Source: JAVVEG01 sp041751425
Lineage (GTDB): Bacteria; Pseudomonadota; Gammaproteobacteria; Pseudomonadales; Pseudohongiellaceae
Assembly (NCBI GenBank): GCA_041751425.1
Contig: JBGSXL010000010.1
Coordinates: 37,650-101,649 of the forward strand
Direction: 5' to 3'
Length of the DNA stretch: 64,000 nucleotides
Below are positions 53,202 through 62,263 of this stretch, piece after piece; the stretch's first letter is position 1; every line of letters begins with the position of its first letter. The notes under the pieces were generated by a model. The model searched no databases and was not told where the DNA came from. It saw only the letters and a program-made list of their open reading frames with translations. The position numbers and the translations under genes were made by a program.

Positions 53202-55649
53202 ATGGCTTTGTACTTTACTGCTGTACTGCGCCTGTCCGCGCGTATGGCTGTTATAGCGATTTTTTCAATAATTTCAATGGCTCAGGCAATCGCACAGGTT
53301 CCTATAGTACAGCCAGGTGCCCCTGGCCAAAGCAGTCGCCAGATTACAGTAGAAGAAGCCTCTGCTCTGGCTGGCACCCGTTTCACTGATGCAGACGTCA
53401 AGTTTATGCAGGACATGATTGCCCACCATGCGCAGGCTGTTGAAATGACAGCGCTTATGGGTGAGCGCAGCGAGCGGGAAGAAATGGCGTTGTTGGGACA
53501 ACGGATCTCCATGTCGCAGGATGATGAGATCGAATTCATGCAGGATTGGTTGCGAGAGCGCAATCAACCGATTACCAGCAGCATGGCAGACCATGTTGCA
53601 CACGGCGGTTCTCACGGTTCACACGAAGATATGATGCCCGGCATGATCAGTAACGAAGAAATGGCGGCGTTGGCACAAACTACCGGCCATGCCTTTGATG
53701 TGATGTTTCTGCAATTGATGATCAAGCATCATCAGGGTGCAGTGACAATGGTGGAGGACTTATTAGAGAAAGCAGGCTCCGCGCAGGATCCTGTGCTTTT
53801 CGAGTTCACTTCCGAAGTCACCACCGAACAAACCAGTGAAATTGAACGCATGACCTTGATGCTGGCCGGCCTGTCCCCGGATCCGCGCGTCAACCTCAGC
53901 GCAGGTTACGACAATGCAGGTCAAGCCTCGCTGAATATGCAACTGCTGGCTGCATTACCCAAACCGGAAGGATTTTTCGATCCGGCCAATCCAATGGGTC
54001 TGCCAATGAGCAGACTGAATGCAGCGGGTGAAGAATCCGATGACGAGGATGCAGAGCCCCGCCCCAGTTTGCTCGACTTTGCCAATACGGATATCGCTTT
54101 TGCGGACAATGTGATGATTGCTGGTAATTATCATGGTTTCAATGCCTACGACATCAGCAATCCTACCCGGCCACAATTATTAAGCTCTGTTGTATGCCCG
54201 GGTGGCCAGGGTGATGTATCTGTTGTGGGCAATCTGCTTATTATGTCTGTTGAGCAAAACCGTGGTCGTCTGGATTGCGGACTGGAAGGTGTGGCAGAGC
54301 GGGTGAGCGACGCACGCTTCCGCGGTATTCGAATTTTCGATGTCAGCGATTTCACAATGCCAATTCAGGTGGCGGCAGTGCAAACCTGTCGCGGCTCCCA
54401 TACACACAGTGTTGTGACTGATCCTGATGATGAGGGCAAAGTGCTGGTGTATATTTCCGGCACCAGTTATGTGCGACCCGATGAAGAACTTGCAGGCTGC
54501 GTGGACGAATCGCCCTATAAGGATTCTGAATCGGCGCGTTTCCGTATCGAAATAGTCGAGATTCCTCTTGCGAATCCGCAGGATAGCCGCATCGTCAGCA
54601 GGCCGCAGGTATTCGCTGATTCGGCGACTGGCGTGATTGCCGGTTTGTGGGAGGGGGGCGATCATGGCCCTTTGACACAAACGACAAGTGAAACAAATCA
54701 CTGCCACGATATCACCGCGTTCCCGGACCTGGGTCTGGCCGCCGGTGCCTGCTCCGGTAATGGGATTCTGTTTGATATCTCTGACCCTTTGAACCCCAAG
54801 CGTCTGGATCAGGTAATAGACGATGGGTTCGCCTATTGGCATTCGGCAACGTTCAACAATGACGGCACGAAGGTGCTATTTACTGACGAGTGGGGCGGTG
54901 GTTCACGTGCACGTTGCCGCGCATTCGATCCACTGGAATGGGGTGCAAATGCCATCTATGACATCGTAGACGGCAAACTGGAATACCGCAGTCATTACAA
55001 GATGTCAGCGCCACAATCCGAAGAGGAAAACTGTGTAGCGCATAACGGTTCTCTGGTGCCGGTTCCCGGTCGCGATATTTTTGTGCAGTCCTGGTATCAG
55101 GGTGGCATCTCCGTGATGGATTTTACCGATTCAGCCAACCCAATCGAGATCGCGTTTTTCGACAGAGGCCCGGTTGATTCCGAGGAATTGGTCATGGGTG
55201 GTTACTGGTCTTCTTATTGGCACAAGGGTGTCGTGTTTGGCACAGAAATCGCCCGTGGTGTAGATGTGTTTGCCCTGACCCCCAGCGACTTTTTAAGTGA
55301 GAACGAGATTGCTGCTGCCCTGCTGAGTTCAGATGGCGGCGTATTCAATCCGCAGCAACAACGCAGGCTCAGCTGGCCGGCAGAGCCGGTAGTGGCATAT
55401 GCTTATCTCGACCAGCTACGCCGCAGTGAATCTATTGCAGCCGAGCAGGATGCCGCACTTACCGCGGCATTAAATAATGCCGCGACATTGCTTGCTAATG
55501 GTAACGCCCGCAATGCCAACGCAGCGACACAGCTTGGAGCTCTGGCGGCAGCGTTGAGTCAAGAAGGCGCTGGACGTGGTGGTAATGAACAGAAACGCTT
55601 CATGGCGTTGGCTTCGACAGTTGAGGGCATAGCTGAACGGTTGCGATAA
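53202..55649 (+). CDS. DUF305 (two units) fused to an LVIVD-type beta-propeller, secreted
   Basis: An 815-residue exported protein. The signal peptide (about residues 1-31) starts at the ATG at 53202, which has GGAGATAGACTG; a start six codons earlier lacks a ribosome-binding site. Two ferritin-like DUF305 units follow, with HH pairs at 75-76 (FMQDMIAHHAQAVEM) and 176-177 (FLQLMIKHHQGAVTM), joined by a histidine-rich linker (HGGSHGSHED). The C-terminal 450 residues hold repeats of the LVIVD type (FNAYDISNPTRPQLLS, IRIFDVSDFTMPIQVA, ISVMDFTDSANPIEIAFF), which form a seven-bladed propeller. DUF305 proteins often bind metals such as copper; the propeller may bind protein or polysaccharide. The substrate is unknown. 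Confidence 0.82.
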   Translation: MALYFTAVLRLSARMAVIAIFSIISMAQAIAQVPIVQPGAPGQSSRQITVEEASALAGTRFTDADVKFMQDMIAHHAQAVEMTALMGERSEREEMALLGQRISMSQDDEIEFMQDWLRERNQPITSSMADHVAHGGSHGSHEDMMPGMISNEEMAALAQTTGHAFDVMFLQLMIKHHQGAVTMVEDLLEKAGSAQDPVLFEFTSEVTTEQTSEIERMTLMLAGLSPDPRVNLSAGYDNAGQASLNMQLLAALPKPEGFFDPANPMGLPMSRLNAAGEESDDEDAEPRPSLLDFANTDIAFADNVMIAGNYHGFNAYDISNPTRPQLLSSVVCPGGQGDVSVVGNLLIMSVEQNRGRLDCGLEGVAERVSDARFRGIRIFDVSDFTMPIQVAAVQTCRGSHTHSVVTDPDDEGKVLVYISGTSYVRPDEELAGCVDESPYKDSESARFRIEIVEIPLANPQDSRIVSRPQVFADSATGVIAGLWEGGDHGPLTQTTSETNHCHDITAFPDLGLAAGACSGNGILFDISDPLNPKRLDQVIDDGFAYWHSATFNNDGTKVLFTDEWGGGSRARCRAFDPLEWGANAIYDIVDGKLEYRSHYKMSAPQSEEENCVAHNGSLVPVPGRDIFVQSWYQGGISVMDFTDSANPIEIAFFDRGPVDSEELVMGGYWSSYWHKGVVFGTEIARGVDVFALTPSDFLSENEIAAALLSSDGGVFNPQQQRRLSWPAEPVVAYAYLDQLRRSESIAAEQDAALTAALNNAATLLANGNARNANAATQLGALAAALSQEGAGRGGNEQKRFMALASTVEGIAERLR

Positions 55650-55665
55650 ATTTCGACAAGAGGTC

Positions 55666-57051
55666 ATGGTGAGTAAAGTCAGCAGTATCAATCCATACAC
55701 CGGCAAGGTGTTGGAGACATATGACGCCTTCGATCTGGTTGAGCTGGATTTTGTGCTGGAAAACATTGCTGCCGCGCAACTGGGGTGGCGGCAAACCAGT
55801 CTGCAGGAAAGAGCAAATGCGCTGACTTTACTAGCCAGAGAATTGCGGAAGCAACAGGCAACACTTGCCCGGCTCGCGACGTTGGAGATGGGCAAAACCT
55901 TGGCGAGTGCCGAAGCTGAAGTAGAGAAATGCGCCTGGGTCTGCGAATACTATGCAGAGCATGGGCCCGCGATGCTGGCAAACGAATTTGTATCTGCCAA
56001 CTCTACTGACAACGATGGCGTGCAACGCTTTGTTTCCTATCAACCCCTGGGTGTGGTGTTAGCCATCATGCCCTGGAATTTTCCCTACTGGCAGGTTTTT
56101 CGTTTTCTTGCACCTGCGTTGCTGGCAGGCAATGCTGTGTTGCTGAAACACGCTTCTAATGTCCCGGGCTGTGCACTGGCAATTGAGAAATTATTGAGCA
56201 GCGCCGGTCTGCCAGAACATCTGTTGCGCACTGTACTGTTATCCGGTTCTAAGTCTTCCGCGCTGATTGAACATCCTTTGGTAAAAGCCGTGACGTTTAC
56301 AGGAAGCACAGACGCCGGTCGCAAAATTGCAGCCACTGCAGGCAAGGTATTGAAAAAAACGGTGCTGGAGTTGGGCGGTAGCGACCCCTACATCATACTG
56401 GAGGATGCTGATGTCACGCTTGCGGTGGAAAAATGTGTGACCAGTCGCCTATTGAATAATGGTCAGAGTTGTATTGCTGCGAAGCGCTTCATTGTGCACA
56501 CCGACCTGTACGGCGAATTTATCGCGGCGATGACCACGGCAATGCAAAAACAGAAAATGGGTGATCCGCTGGACATGGATACTGACATTGGTCCGCAGGC
56601 GCGCGAGGATCTGTGCGCTGAGCTTGCCGCCCAGGTGGCTGAAAGTATTCGCCTGGGTGCAGTGCTGGTTTGTGGCGGCAGAAAACAAGATGCGTTCTAT
56701 GTGCCGACAGTGCTGGGTGAAGTCAGGCCAGGAATGCCCGCATTCGATGAGGAATTATTCGGGCCGGTAGCTGCAGTTATTCGTGCGCGCAGTGAGGATG
56801 AAGCCGTTGCCTTGGCGAACCAGTCCATGTTCGGTCTAGGAGCCGCAGTCTTCACTCGCGATGTCGAGCGCGGCAAGCGCATTGCGGCAGAGCAGCTGCA
56901 GGCAGGTGCCTGCGCGGTTAACGATTTTGTTAAATCCGATCCTCGCTTGCCTTTTGGTGGTATCAAAGCATCAGGATATGGTCGCGAACTGGGCCGTGCC
57001 GGCATTCACGAGTTCACCAATATCAAGTCGGTGGTGGTTAACAAAGGATAA
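55666..57051 (+). CDS. NAD(P)-dependent aldehyde dehydrogenase (succinate-semialdehyde-type)
   Basis: A 461-residue aldehyde dehydrogenase, slightly shorter than the 480-500 residue norm but complete. The catalytic pair is E235 (LELGGSDP) and C269 (NNGQSCIAAKRF), spaced 34 residues apart as expected. The cofactor region has MPWNFPYWQVFRF, and the C-terminal PFGGIKASGYGRELG is the family close. Its closest pattern is the GabD/Sad (YneI) group, which oxidises succinic semialdehyde or related acids. The gene follows the DUF305-propeller gene by 16 bp behind an AAGAGGTC site, so they may be co-transcribed, though no metabolic link is obvious. Confidence 0.9.
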   Translation: MVSKVSSINPYTGKVLETYDAFDLVELDFVLENIAAAQLGWRQTSLQERANALTLLARELRKQQATLARLATLEMGKTLASAEAEVEKCAWVCEYYAEHGPAMLANEFVSANSTDNDGVQRFVSYQPLGVVLAIMPWNFPYWQVFRFLAPALLAGNAVLLKHASNVPGCALAIEKLLSSAGLPEHLLRTVLLSGSKSSALIEHPLVKAVTFTGSTDAGRKIAATAGKVLKKTVLELGGSDPYIILEDADVTLAVEKCVTSRLLNNGQSCIAAKRFIVHTDLYGEFIAAMTTAMQKQKMGDPLDMDTDIGPQAREDLCAELAAQVAESIRLGAVLVCGGRKQDAFYVPTVLGEVRPGMPAFDEELFGPVAAVIRARSEDEAVALANQSMFGLGAAVFTRDVERGKRIAAEQLQAGACAVNDFVKSDPRLPFGGIKASGYGRELGRAGIHEFTNIKSVVVNKG

Positions 57052-57058
57052 AAAATTC

Positions 57059-57133
57059 TGGTACCGGGAGCCGGACTTGAACCGGCACTCTATCACTAGA
57101 ACCGCCAGATGTTATGAATCGGGAATCCGGCGC
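57059..57133 (-). pseudogene. Degenerate tRNA-Leu remnant (3' part)
   Basis: The first 46 bases (57059-57104) repeat exactly the 3' end of the tRNA-Leu at 57161, from the anticodon-stem 3' strand through the encoded CCA. Beyond that the sequence diverges: the anticodon-stem region has a 12-base longer insert and then the block GAATCCGGCGC (57123-57133), which also occurs in the intact gene. No complete D-arm or acceptor 5' strand follows, so it cannot fold into a functional tRNA. Confidence 0.75.
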
Positions 57134-57160
57134 ATACGCGCTGACGTTTGAGAAAAAAGT

Positions 57161-57247
57161 TGGTACCGGGAGCCGGACTTGAACCGGCACTCTATCACTA
57201 GAACCGGATTTTGAATCCGGCGCGTCTACCAATTTCGCCACCCCGGC
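57161..57247 (-). tRNA. tRNA-Leu (anticodon CAA)
   Basis: An 87-base tRNA with encoded CCA. The acceptor stem GCCGGGG pairs with the 3' strand using two G-U pairs. The anticodon stem CCGGA/TCCGG encloses the loop TTCAAAA, which gives anticodon CAA for UUG codons. The long variable arm is typical of tRNA-Leu, and the T-arm GCCGGTTCAAGTCCGGC is normal. Its 3' 46 bases are repeated at 57059-57104. Confidence 0.95.
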
Positions 57248-57409
57248 AGCTTGGAAGGGTCGCCATTATAACAGCATTAATCGCGCTGGCAATGCCCCTG
57301 TATGGCTGGCAATGTCGGGCTGTTTATGCAATATTCCGTGCCACGCTTTCACCCTCCCAAGTACACAATTTCGGCTCCGGCAATGTCCGGAGTCACAGCA
57401 ACAAAACTT

Positions 57410-58474
57410 ATGAAACTCTCTGATTTTCAATACGATTTGCCCGAGGAATTGATAGCTCACTATCCCGAGCCGGAGCGTACCAGCAGTCGCCTGCTCAACC
57501 TGAATCGTCGCACCGGAGCAATGTCGCATCACCGTTTTCACGAGCTGGGCAATTTCCTGCGCCCGGACGACTTGCTGGTTTTCAACAACACCCGGGTTAT
57601 CGCAGCACGATTGCTGGGACAGAAAGCCAGCGGCGGACGAATCGAAGTATTGATTGAGCGCATTCTGAGCAGTCACGAAGCGCTCGCGCAGATTCGCTCC
57701 AGCAAGTCACCTAAGCCGGGTATGCATTTGTGGTTTGCTCCGATAGACGAAAATCAGGCTGGTAATGCGGGTCAACTGCAAGCGGAAGTATTGGGCAGGC
57801 AGGGCGATTTTTTCCATTTGCGCTTTACAGCAGAAGCCGCGCTGCCAGAATGCCTTGAAAATTTCGGTCACATTCCTCTGCCTCCTTATATCAAACGTCC
57901 CGATGAGACGGCTGACCGCGAGCGTTACCAGACTGTCTATAGCGCTGTATCTGGCGCAGTGGCTGCTCCGACTGCTGGCTTGCATTTTGATAAGCAATTA
58001 CTTTCCTATATATCCCAGAAAGGTGTGGCGCAAGGATTCGTCACACTGCACGTCGGTTCAGGTACTTTTCGACCGGTGCGAGTAGAAAATGTACTGGAGC
58101 ATCAGATGCACAGTGAAATCGTAGTAGTTGGGGAAGAGGTTTGCGCTCAGGTGCGCGACTGCAAGGTGCGGGGCGGACGCGTGATCGCAGTGGGAACGAC
58201 TTCGGTACGCAGTCTGGAGAGTGCGGCGCATCAAACCGCCACGAGGGCCGCGAATCTGCGGCCTTACACAGGTGAAACGGATATTTTCATCTACCCTGGT
58301 TATGACTTCCGCGTGGTGGATGCGATGATTACCAACTTCCACTTGTCTGAATCTACGCTGATGTTATTGGTCAGTGCATTTGCCAGCCGCGATAAGATTA
58401 TGGCGGCCTATCAGGAAGCTATTACAGAGCGTTATCGCTTCTTCAGCTACGGCGATGCCATGTTGATCTTGTAG
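57410..58474 (+). CDS. queA: S-adenosylmethionine:tRNA ribosyltransferase-isomerase
   Basis: A 354-residue enzyme that adds the epoxycyclopentane part of queuosine to tRNA using SAM. The start KLSDFQYDLPEELIAHYPEPE, LVFNNTRVIAARLLG, APTAGLHFD and FITNFHLSESTLMLLVSAFAS-like C-terminal block are diagnostic. The ATG at 57410 gives the family start. It lies between the divergent tRNA-Leu and mdh. The usual partner tgt is not adjacent, so the queuosine cluster is split here. The gene ends at a TAG that is overlapped closely by the extended -10 promoter of mdh. Confidence 0.96.
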   Translation: MKLSDFQYDLPEELIAHYPEPERTSSRLLNLNRRTGAMSHHRFHELGNFLRPDDLLVFNNTRVIAARLLGQKASGGRIEVLIERILSSHEALAQIRSSKSPKPGMHLWFAPIDENQAGNAGQLQAEVLGRQGDFFHLRFTAEAALPECLENFGHIPLPPYIKRPDETADRERYQTVYSAVSGAVAAPTAGLHFDKQLLSYISQKGVAQGFVTLHVGSGTFRPVRVENVLEHQMHSEIVVVGEEVCAQVRDCKVRGGRVIAVGTTSVRSLESAAHQTATRAANLRPYTGETDIFIYPGYDFRVVDAMITNFHLSESTLMLLVSAFASRDKIMAAYQEAITERYRFFSYGDAMLIL

Positions 58475-58483
58475 TGTTATACT
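58475..58483 (+). promoter_or_regulatory. Extended -10 promoter of mdh
   Basis: TGT followed by TATACT (58478-58483) begins one base after the queA stop codon, about 70 bases before the mdh start at 58553. The extended TGn motif compensates for the absence of a clear -35. Confidence 0.45.
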
Positions 58484-58552
58484 TTGCGGCCTCTAATTAC
58501 TACCGCTACATGTCCAAGAAATTTAATCATCAGAAAAGGGTTTAAAATCGTT

Positions 58553-59530
58553 ATGAAAGCACCTGTACGCGTTGCTGTCACCGGAGCAGCAGGACAAATA
58601 AGCTACTCCCTGTTATTCAGAATTGCCTCAGGCGAGATGCTGGGCAAAGATCAGCCAGTCATTCTGCAATTGCTGGAAATTACCCCCGCTCTGGGTGCGT
58701 TGCAGGGCGTTGTCATGGAGCTGGATGATTGTGCATTTCCATTGGTGCATGGCATCGTGCAGACCGATAACCCGAATGAGGCATTCAAGAATGCGGATTA
58801 CTGTTTATTGGTAGGCGCACGTCCGCGTGGTCCGGGAATGGAGCGCAAAGATTTGCTGGAAGCCAATGCGGCTATTTTCTCCGTGCAGGGTAAGGCCATT
58901 AATAAAAGTGCCAGCCGCAACGTCAAAGTATTGGTTGTTGGTAATCCGGCCAATACGAATGCGTTGATTGCGTACCGTAATGCACCGGATCTGCAACCTG
59001 GTCAGTTCACTGCGATGACGCGTCTGGACCATAACCGCGCGATTGCGCAACTGGCACAGAAAACCGGCAAGCACAGCACTGATGTCGATGGGGTATTCAT
59101 TTGGGGCAATCATTCTGCAACGCAATATCCTGATGTGCATCACACCACTATCGCAGGAAAAAAAGCGCTGGATCTGGTCGACCAGAACTGGGTAGTACAG
59201 GAGTTCATTCCTGTCGTGCAACAACGGGGTGCAGCAATTATTAAAGCGCGTGGCCTGTCCAGCGCCGCGTCTGCCGCCAATGCAGCTATTGAACATATGC
59301 GCGACTGGGCGTTGGGCACTAAGGGCAAAATCGTCAGCATGGGTATTCATAGCGATGGCAGCTACGGCATCACCAAAGGTTTGATCTATTCCTTCCCGGT
59401 CACTTGTGAAAATGGTAAGTATTCCATCGTGCAAGGGTTGGCGATAAATGATTTCAGTCAGCAGTTAATGAAGAAAACCGAGCAGGAATTGAGCGAGGAG
59501 CGTGACGCGGTAGCTGCACTGCTGCCGTAA
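58553..59530 (+). CDS. mdh: Malate dehydrogenase
   Basis: A 325-residue NAD-dependent enzyme of the cytosolic-type malate dehydrogenase group, oxidising malate to oxaloacetate in the TCA cycle. The nucleotide loop VAVTGAAGQISYSLLFRIASG, the mobile loop GARPRGPGMERKDLL with the substrate arginines, VLVVGNPANTNALIA, and TRLDHNRAIAQLA are intact, with the catalytic histidine in IWGNHSATQYPD. The ATG at 58553 is preferred over a start 23 codons upstream because it begins the canonical strand. It is followed by a two-component system gene 66 bp downstream on the same strand. Confidence 0.96.
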   Translation: MKAPVRVAVTGAAGQISYSLLFRIASGEMLGKDQPVILQLLEITPALGALQGVVMELDDCAFPLVHGIVQTDNPNEAFKNADYCLLVGARPRGPGMERKDLLEANAAIFSVQGKAINKSASRNVKVLVVGNPANTNALIAYRNAPDLQPGQFTAMTRLDHNRAIAQLAQKTGKHSTDVDGVFIWGNHSATQYPDVHHTTIAGKKALDLVDQNWVVQEFIPVVQQRGAAIIKARGLSSAASAANAAIEHMRDWALGTKGKIVSMGIHSDGSYGITKGLIYSFPVTCENGKYSIVQGLAINDFSQQLMKKTEQELSEERDAVAALLP

Positions 59531-59596
59531 TTCTCTCGGGGTTCGTTTGCGACCCTTAAAAACGGGACTGACTGCCGCTACAAAGGTGCAAGAAAC

Positions 59597-60688
59597 ATGG
59601 GAGTTGAGAAGCTGTCTTTGAGCCGCAGCGGTCAGTTCTGGATATTTCAGTTGTTGGGCTGGTCCGCCTGGGTCATGTTTCTGTTTGTTCGCGACCTGAC
59701 CTTTGTACCCGCCGAGTACATGCTGGAACGCCTTAGTGTTTTCGTTATCGATGCAGGTATAGGTGTATTACTGACTACCGCATTGCGTTATCTCTATCGT
59801 TATGTCTGGGACATGGCTGCCTATATTCGCCTGGCTGCCGTTGTTCTAGGATCCCTGCTTGCTTCCTACATCTGGCGCCCCATAAAGAATCTCATTACGG
59901 GTACCGATTTCGGTGCTGCAGTTGACTTGAACGCTTATGGTCTGGCAACTTTTGCAACCGTACTACCGTTTACGTTTGGGCTGTTGGTGGCGTGGAGTGT
60001 GTTGTACTTCTTCATCAAGTACTATCAATTGTTCCAACGGGAGAAAGAAAAGAGTCTGCGCTCCGAAGCGCTGGCGCACGAGGCACAATTGCGTATGTTG
60101 CGTTATCAACTGAATCCGCATTTCCTGTTTAATACGCTGAATGCTATCTCGACGTTGGTGCTGCAGGAATCAACACAACCAGCCAATAACATGCTGACCA
60201 AGTTGAGCAAGTTTCTACGTTATTCTCTGGAGCACGATCCGTTGGATCAGGTAGACCTGGCCCACGAAATTGCAACTGTGCGGTTATATCTGGACATAGA
60301 GAAAGTCAGATTTGAAGAGCGCATGAAAATCGATTTAAATATCAGCCCAAAAGCGCAAACAGCCCTGGTACCAAGTATGTTGTTGCAACCCCTGATAGAG
60401 AACTCTATCAAGCATGCTATCGCGCTGAGTGAATCTGGCGGCTTGATTGAGATTAATGCGAAAGTAGAAAAAGGATTATTGATTATTGAAGTGGGTGATG
60501 ATGGACCTGGCCCACCCGGAGAGAATGAGGTAGTGGAGAAGCACTACCCACCATCCACTGGTGTTGGTTTGAAAAATATCAGAAACAGACTGCAGGAAAT
60601 CTACGGCAACACACACACGCTGAACATTTCTAAACGCGAGCCTAACGGCTGCAAAGTAACGGTTACTATCCCTTATGAAAAACACTGA
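59597..60688 (+). CDS. Sensor histidine kinase, LytS/AlgZ type
   Basis: A 363-residue inner-membrane kinase of the His_kinase/HATPase family. About four membrane helices occupy residues 12-30, 46-64, 78-98 and 118-140. The phospho-acceptor region is MLRYQLNPHFLFNTLNAIS, with the conserved histidine at 175 in NPHFLFN. The ATP domain has LQPLIENSIKHAI and GDDGPGP with GVGLKNIRNRLQEIYG at the C-terminus. The kinase controls the LytTR regulator that overlaps its end by 14 bases. The signal is not predictable; AlgZ-like kinases in relatives regulate surface polysaccharide or motility. Confidence 0.9.
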   Translation: MGVEKLSLSRSGQFWIFQLLGWSAWVMFLFVRDLTFVPAEYMLERLSVFVIDAGIGVLLTTALRYLYRYVWDMAAYIRLAAVVLGSLLASYIWRPIKNLITGTDFGAAVDLNAYGLATFATVLPFTFGLLVAWSVLYFFIKYYQLFQREKEKSLRSEALAHEAQLRMLRYQLNPHFLFNTLNAISTLVLQESTQPANNMLTKLSKFLRYSLEHDPLDQVDLAHEIATVRLYLDIEKVRFEERMKIDLNISPKAQTALVPSMLLQPLIENSIKHAIALSESGGLIEINAKVEKGLLIIEVGDDGPGPPGENEVVEKHYPPSTGVGLKNIRNRLQEIYGNTHTLNISKREPNGCKVTVTIPYEKH

Positions 60689-61520
60689 CTATTCCCGCAA
60701 AATTCGTGCAATTGTAGTAGACGATGAAGCGCTGGCCCGCAGAGGGTTGGTGATGCGTCTGGAGCAATTGGAGCAAGTGGAAATATTGCAAACCTGCAGT
60801 AGTGGTAAGGAAGCACTGCATGCGATTACGGAGTTGGAACCCGATCTGATATTTCTGGATATACAGATGCCGGGTATGACTGGATTTGAAGTGATCGAAA
60901 ACCTGCAGCAAGACAATATGCCGATGGTAATTTTCGTGACGGCCTACGATGCGTTTGCAATTGATGCATTTAATGTGCATGCCATTGATTATCTGTTGAA
61001 GCCGATAGAGCAGGAACGCTTACAGCAGGCGATAGAAAAAGTAGCGGAGCGACTTGGTCAAGAACATATGGCAGTGGCCAAGCAGCGCCTGCTGGATATA
61101 GTGATTGGTTTGACTGGCAAATCCGAAGCAGCCATTGAGCAGATGTTGGATACTAAAGGCGAACAGATTGCCTTCGCTGACAAAATGGCCATCAAGGACG
61201 GTTCATCGACTACATTTGTGCCCGTTAGAAATATAGATTGGATAGATGCCGCAGGTGATTATATGTGTGTGCATGTCAACGGTGCTACGCACATCATGCG
61301 CACCACAATGAAGGAGTTGGAGTCACAACTTGACCCTACCGTATTTCAGCGCGTGCATCGCTCCACTATCGTTAATCTGGAGCGCGTTGAGAAAGTGTCT
61401 TCGCATATCAATGGAGAGTTCCACCTGACCCTGACCTGCGGCTCTTCGTTGAAAATGAGTCGCTCCTACAAAGACAAGATCAAGCATTTGACGACTAATA
61501 ATTCACCAATAAGCAATTAA
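60675..61520 (+). CDS. LytTR-family response regulator
   Basis: A 281-residue DNA-binding response regulator. The receiver domain (about residues 10-130) has the acidic pair DD at 16-17, the phospho-acceptor D62 (LIFLDIQMPGMTG), and the K-containing LLKPIEQERLQQAI. The LytTR output domain (about 175-280) has IDAAGDYMCVHV, FQRVHRSTIVNLERV and LKMSRSYKDKIK. It is encoded in an overlapping frame with the histidine kinase (14 bp), so the two are a pair. The operator cannot be read from this window. It is convergent with the Lrp regulator. Confidence 0.92.
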   Translation: MKNTDYSRKIRAIVVDDEALARRGLVMRLEQLEQVEILQTCSSGKEALHAITELEPDLIFLDIQMPGMTGFEVIENLQQDNMPMVIFVTAYDAFAIDAFNVHAIDYLLKPIEQERLQQAIEKVAERLGQEHMAVAKQRLLDIVIGLTGKSEAAIEQMLDTKGEQIAFADKMAIKDGSSTTFVPVRNIDWIDAAGDYMCVHVNGATHIMRTTMKELESQLDPTVFQRVHRSTIVNLERVEKVSSHINGEFHLTLTCGSSLKMSRSYKDKIKHLTTNNSPISN

Positions 61521-61565
61521 TTCGCCTGCCGCGAAATAGAATTGGTGTCGCTGTCCGCCTGCGAA

Positions 61566-62039
61566 TCACGGCAGATGATGCAACGGCAATTGCGTAGTAT
61601 CGATAACCTTGCGCAGAATGAAACTGGAGTGCACGTCGCGCACGCCTTCAATACGGGTAATAGTGTTCAGCAGGAACTGATGGTAGTAATCCATGTCGGG
61701 CACCACAACCTTCAACATGTAGTCCGCTGACTGACCTGTAATCAACAGGCACTCCACCACTTCCGGGTGCTTACCCACTTCACTTTCAAAGCGTTCGAAC
61801 CTGTCCGGAGTATGGCGATCCATGCTGATCTGTACCAGCGCACTGAGCTTTAACCCCAGATTGGACGGGTTAAGCAGAATGACATGTTCCCCAATGATGC
61901 CTTCATCTTCCAGACGTTTTACCCGACGTGCGCAAGGCGTGGCGGAAAGACCAATACGCTCGGCCAATTCGGCATTACTGATACGGCCGTCATTCTGCAA
62001 CTCACGCAGAATGCGTTTGTCTAATTTATCCAGTTGCAT
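61566..62039 (-). CDS. Lrp/AsnC-family transcriptional regulator
   Basis: A 157-residue regulator. The N-terminal helix-turn-helix is LDKLDKRILRELQNDGRISNAELAERIGLSATPCARRVKRLEDEG, followed by a RAM ligand-binding domain containing PEVVECLLITGQSADYMLKVVVPDMDYY. Members sense amino acids or metabolites and bind DNA as multimers. It is divergent from leuA across a 224 bp AT-rich space, so regulation of leuA by leucine or another ligand is a reasonable inference. Whether it is global Lrp or a local AsnC-type protein cannot be told from sequence. Confidence 0.9.
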   Translation of the reverse strand: MQLDKLDKRILRELQNDGRISNAELAERIGLSATPCARRVKRLEDEGIIGEHVILLNPSNLGLKLSALVQISMDRHTPDRFERFESEVGKHPEVVECLLITGQSADYMLKVVVPDMDYYHQFLLNTITRIEGVRDVHSSFILRKVIDTTQLPLHHLP

Positions 62040-62263
62040 ACAAGCCTCAAGTTACATGAAATGATTGATTAAACCGCTGCGGTAGGCATTTTAACTAATA
62101 TCTGATCAAAAAGAAGCTGTTAGCGCTAAAAAAATGGCTTTTCTAAGCTATTTAGGCATAGAAAAACTACCATGGTTTCTCTATTCTCCTCGCCATACGG
62201 TCAAGTCCAGTACCACACGGTCAGGTACGAACAGGCCTACTCAATTCGTCCGGAGAAAGAAAC

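Noticed and set aside
57038..57241. A 67-residue minus-strand reading frame with repeated SSDRVPVQVRLPVP segments
   Set aside because: It is the translation of the tRNA-Leu gene and its partial copy; the repeat in the peptide simply reflects the 46 bp DNA repeat.
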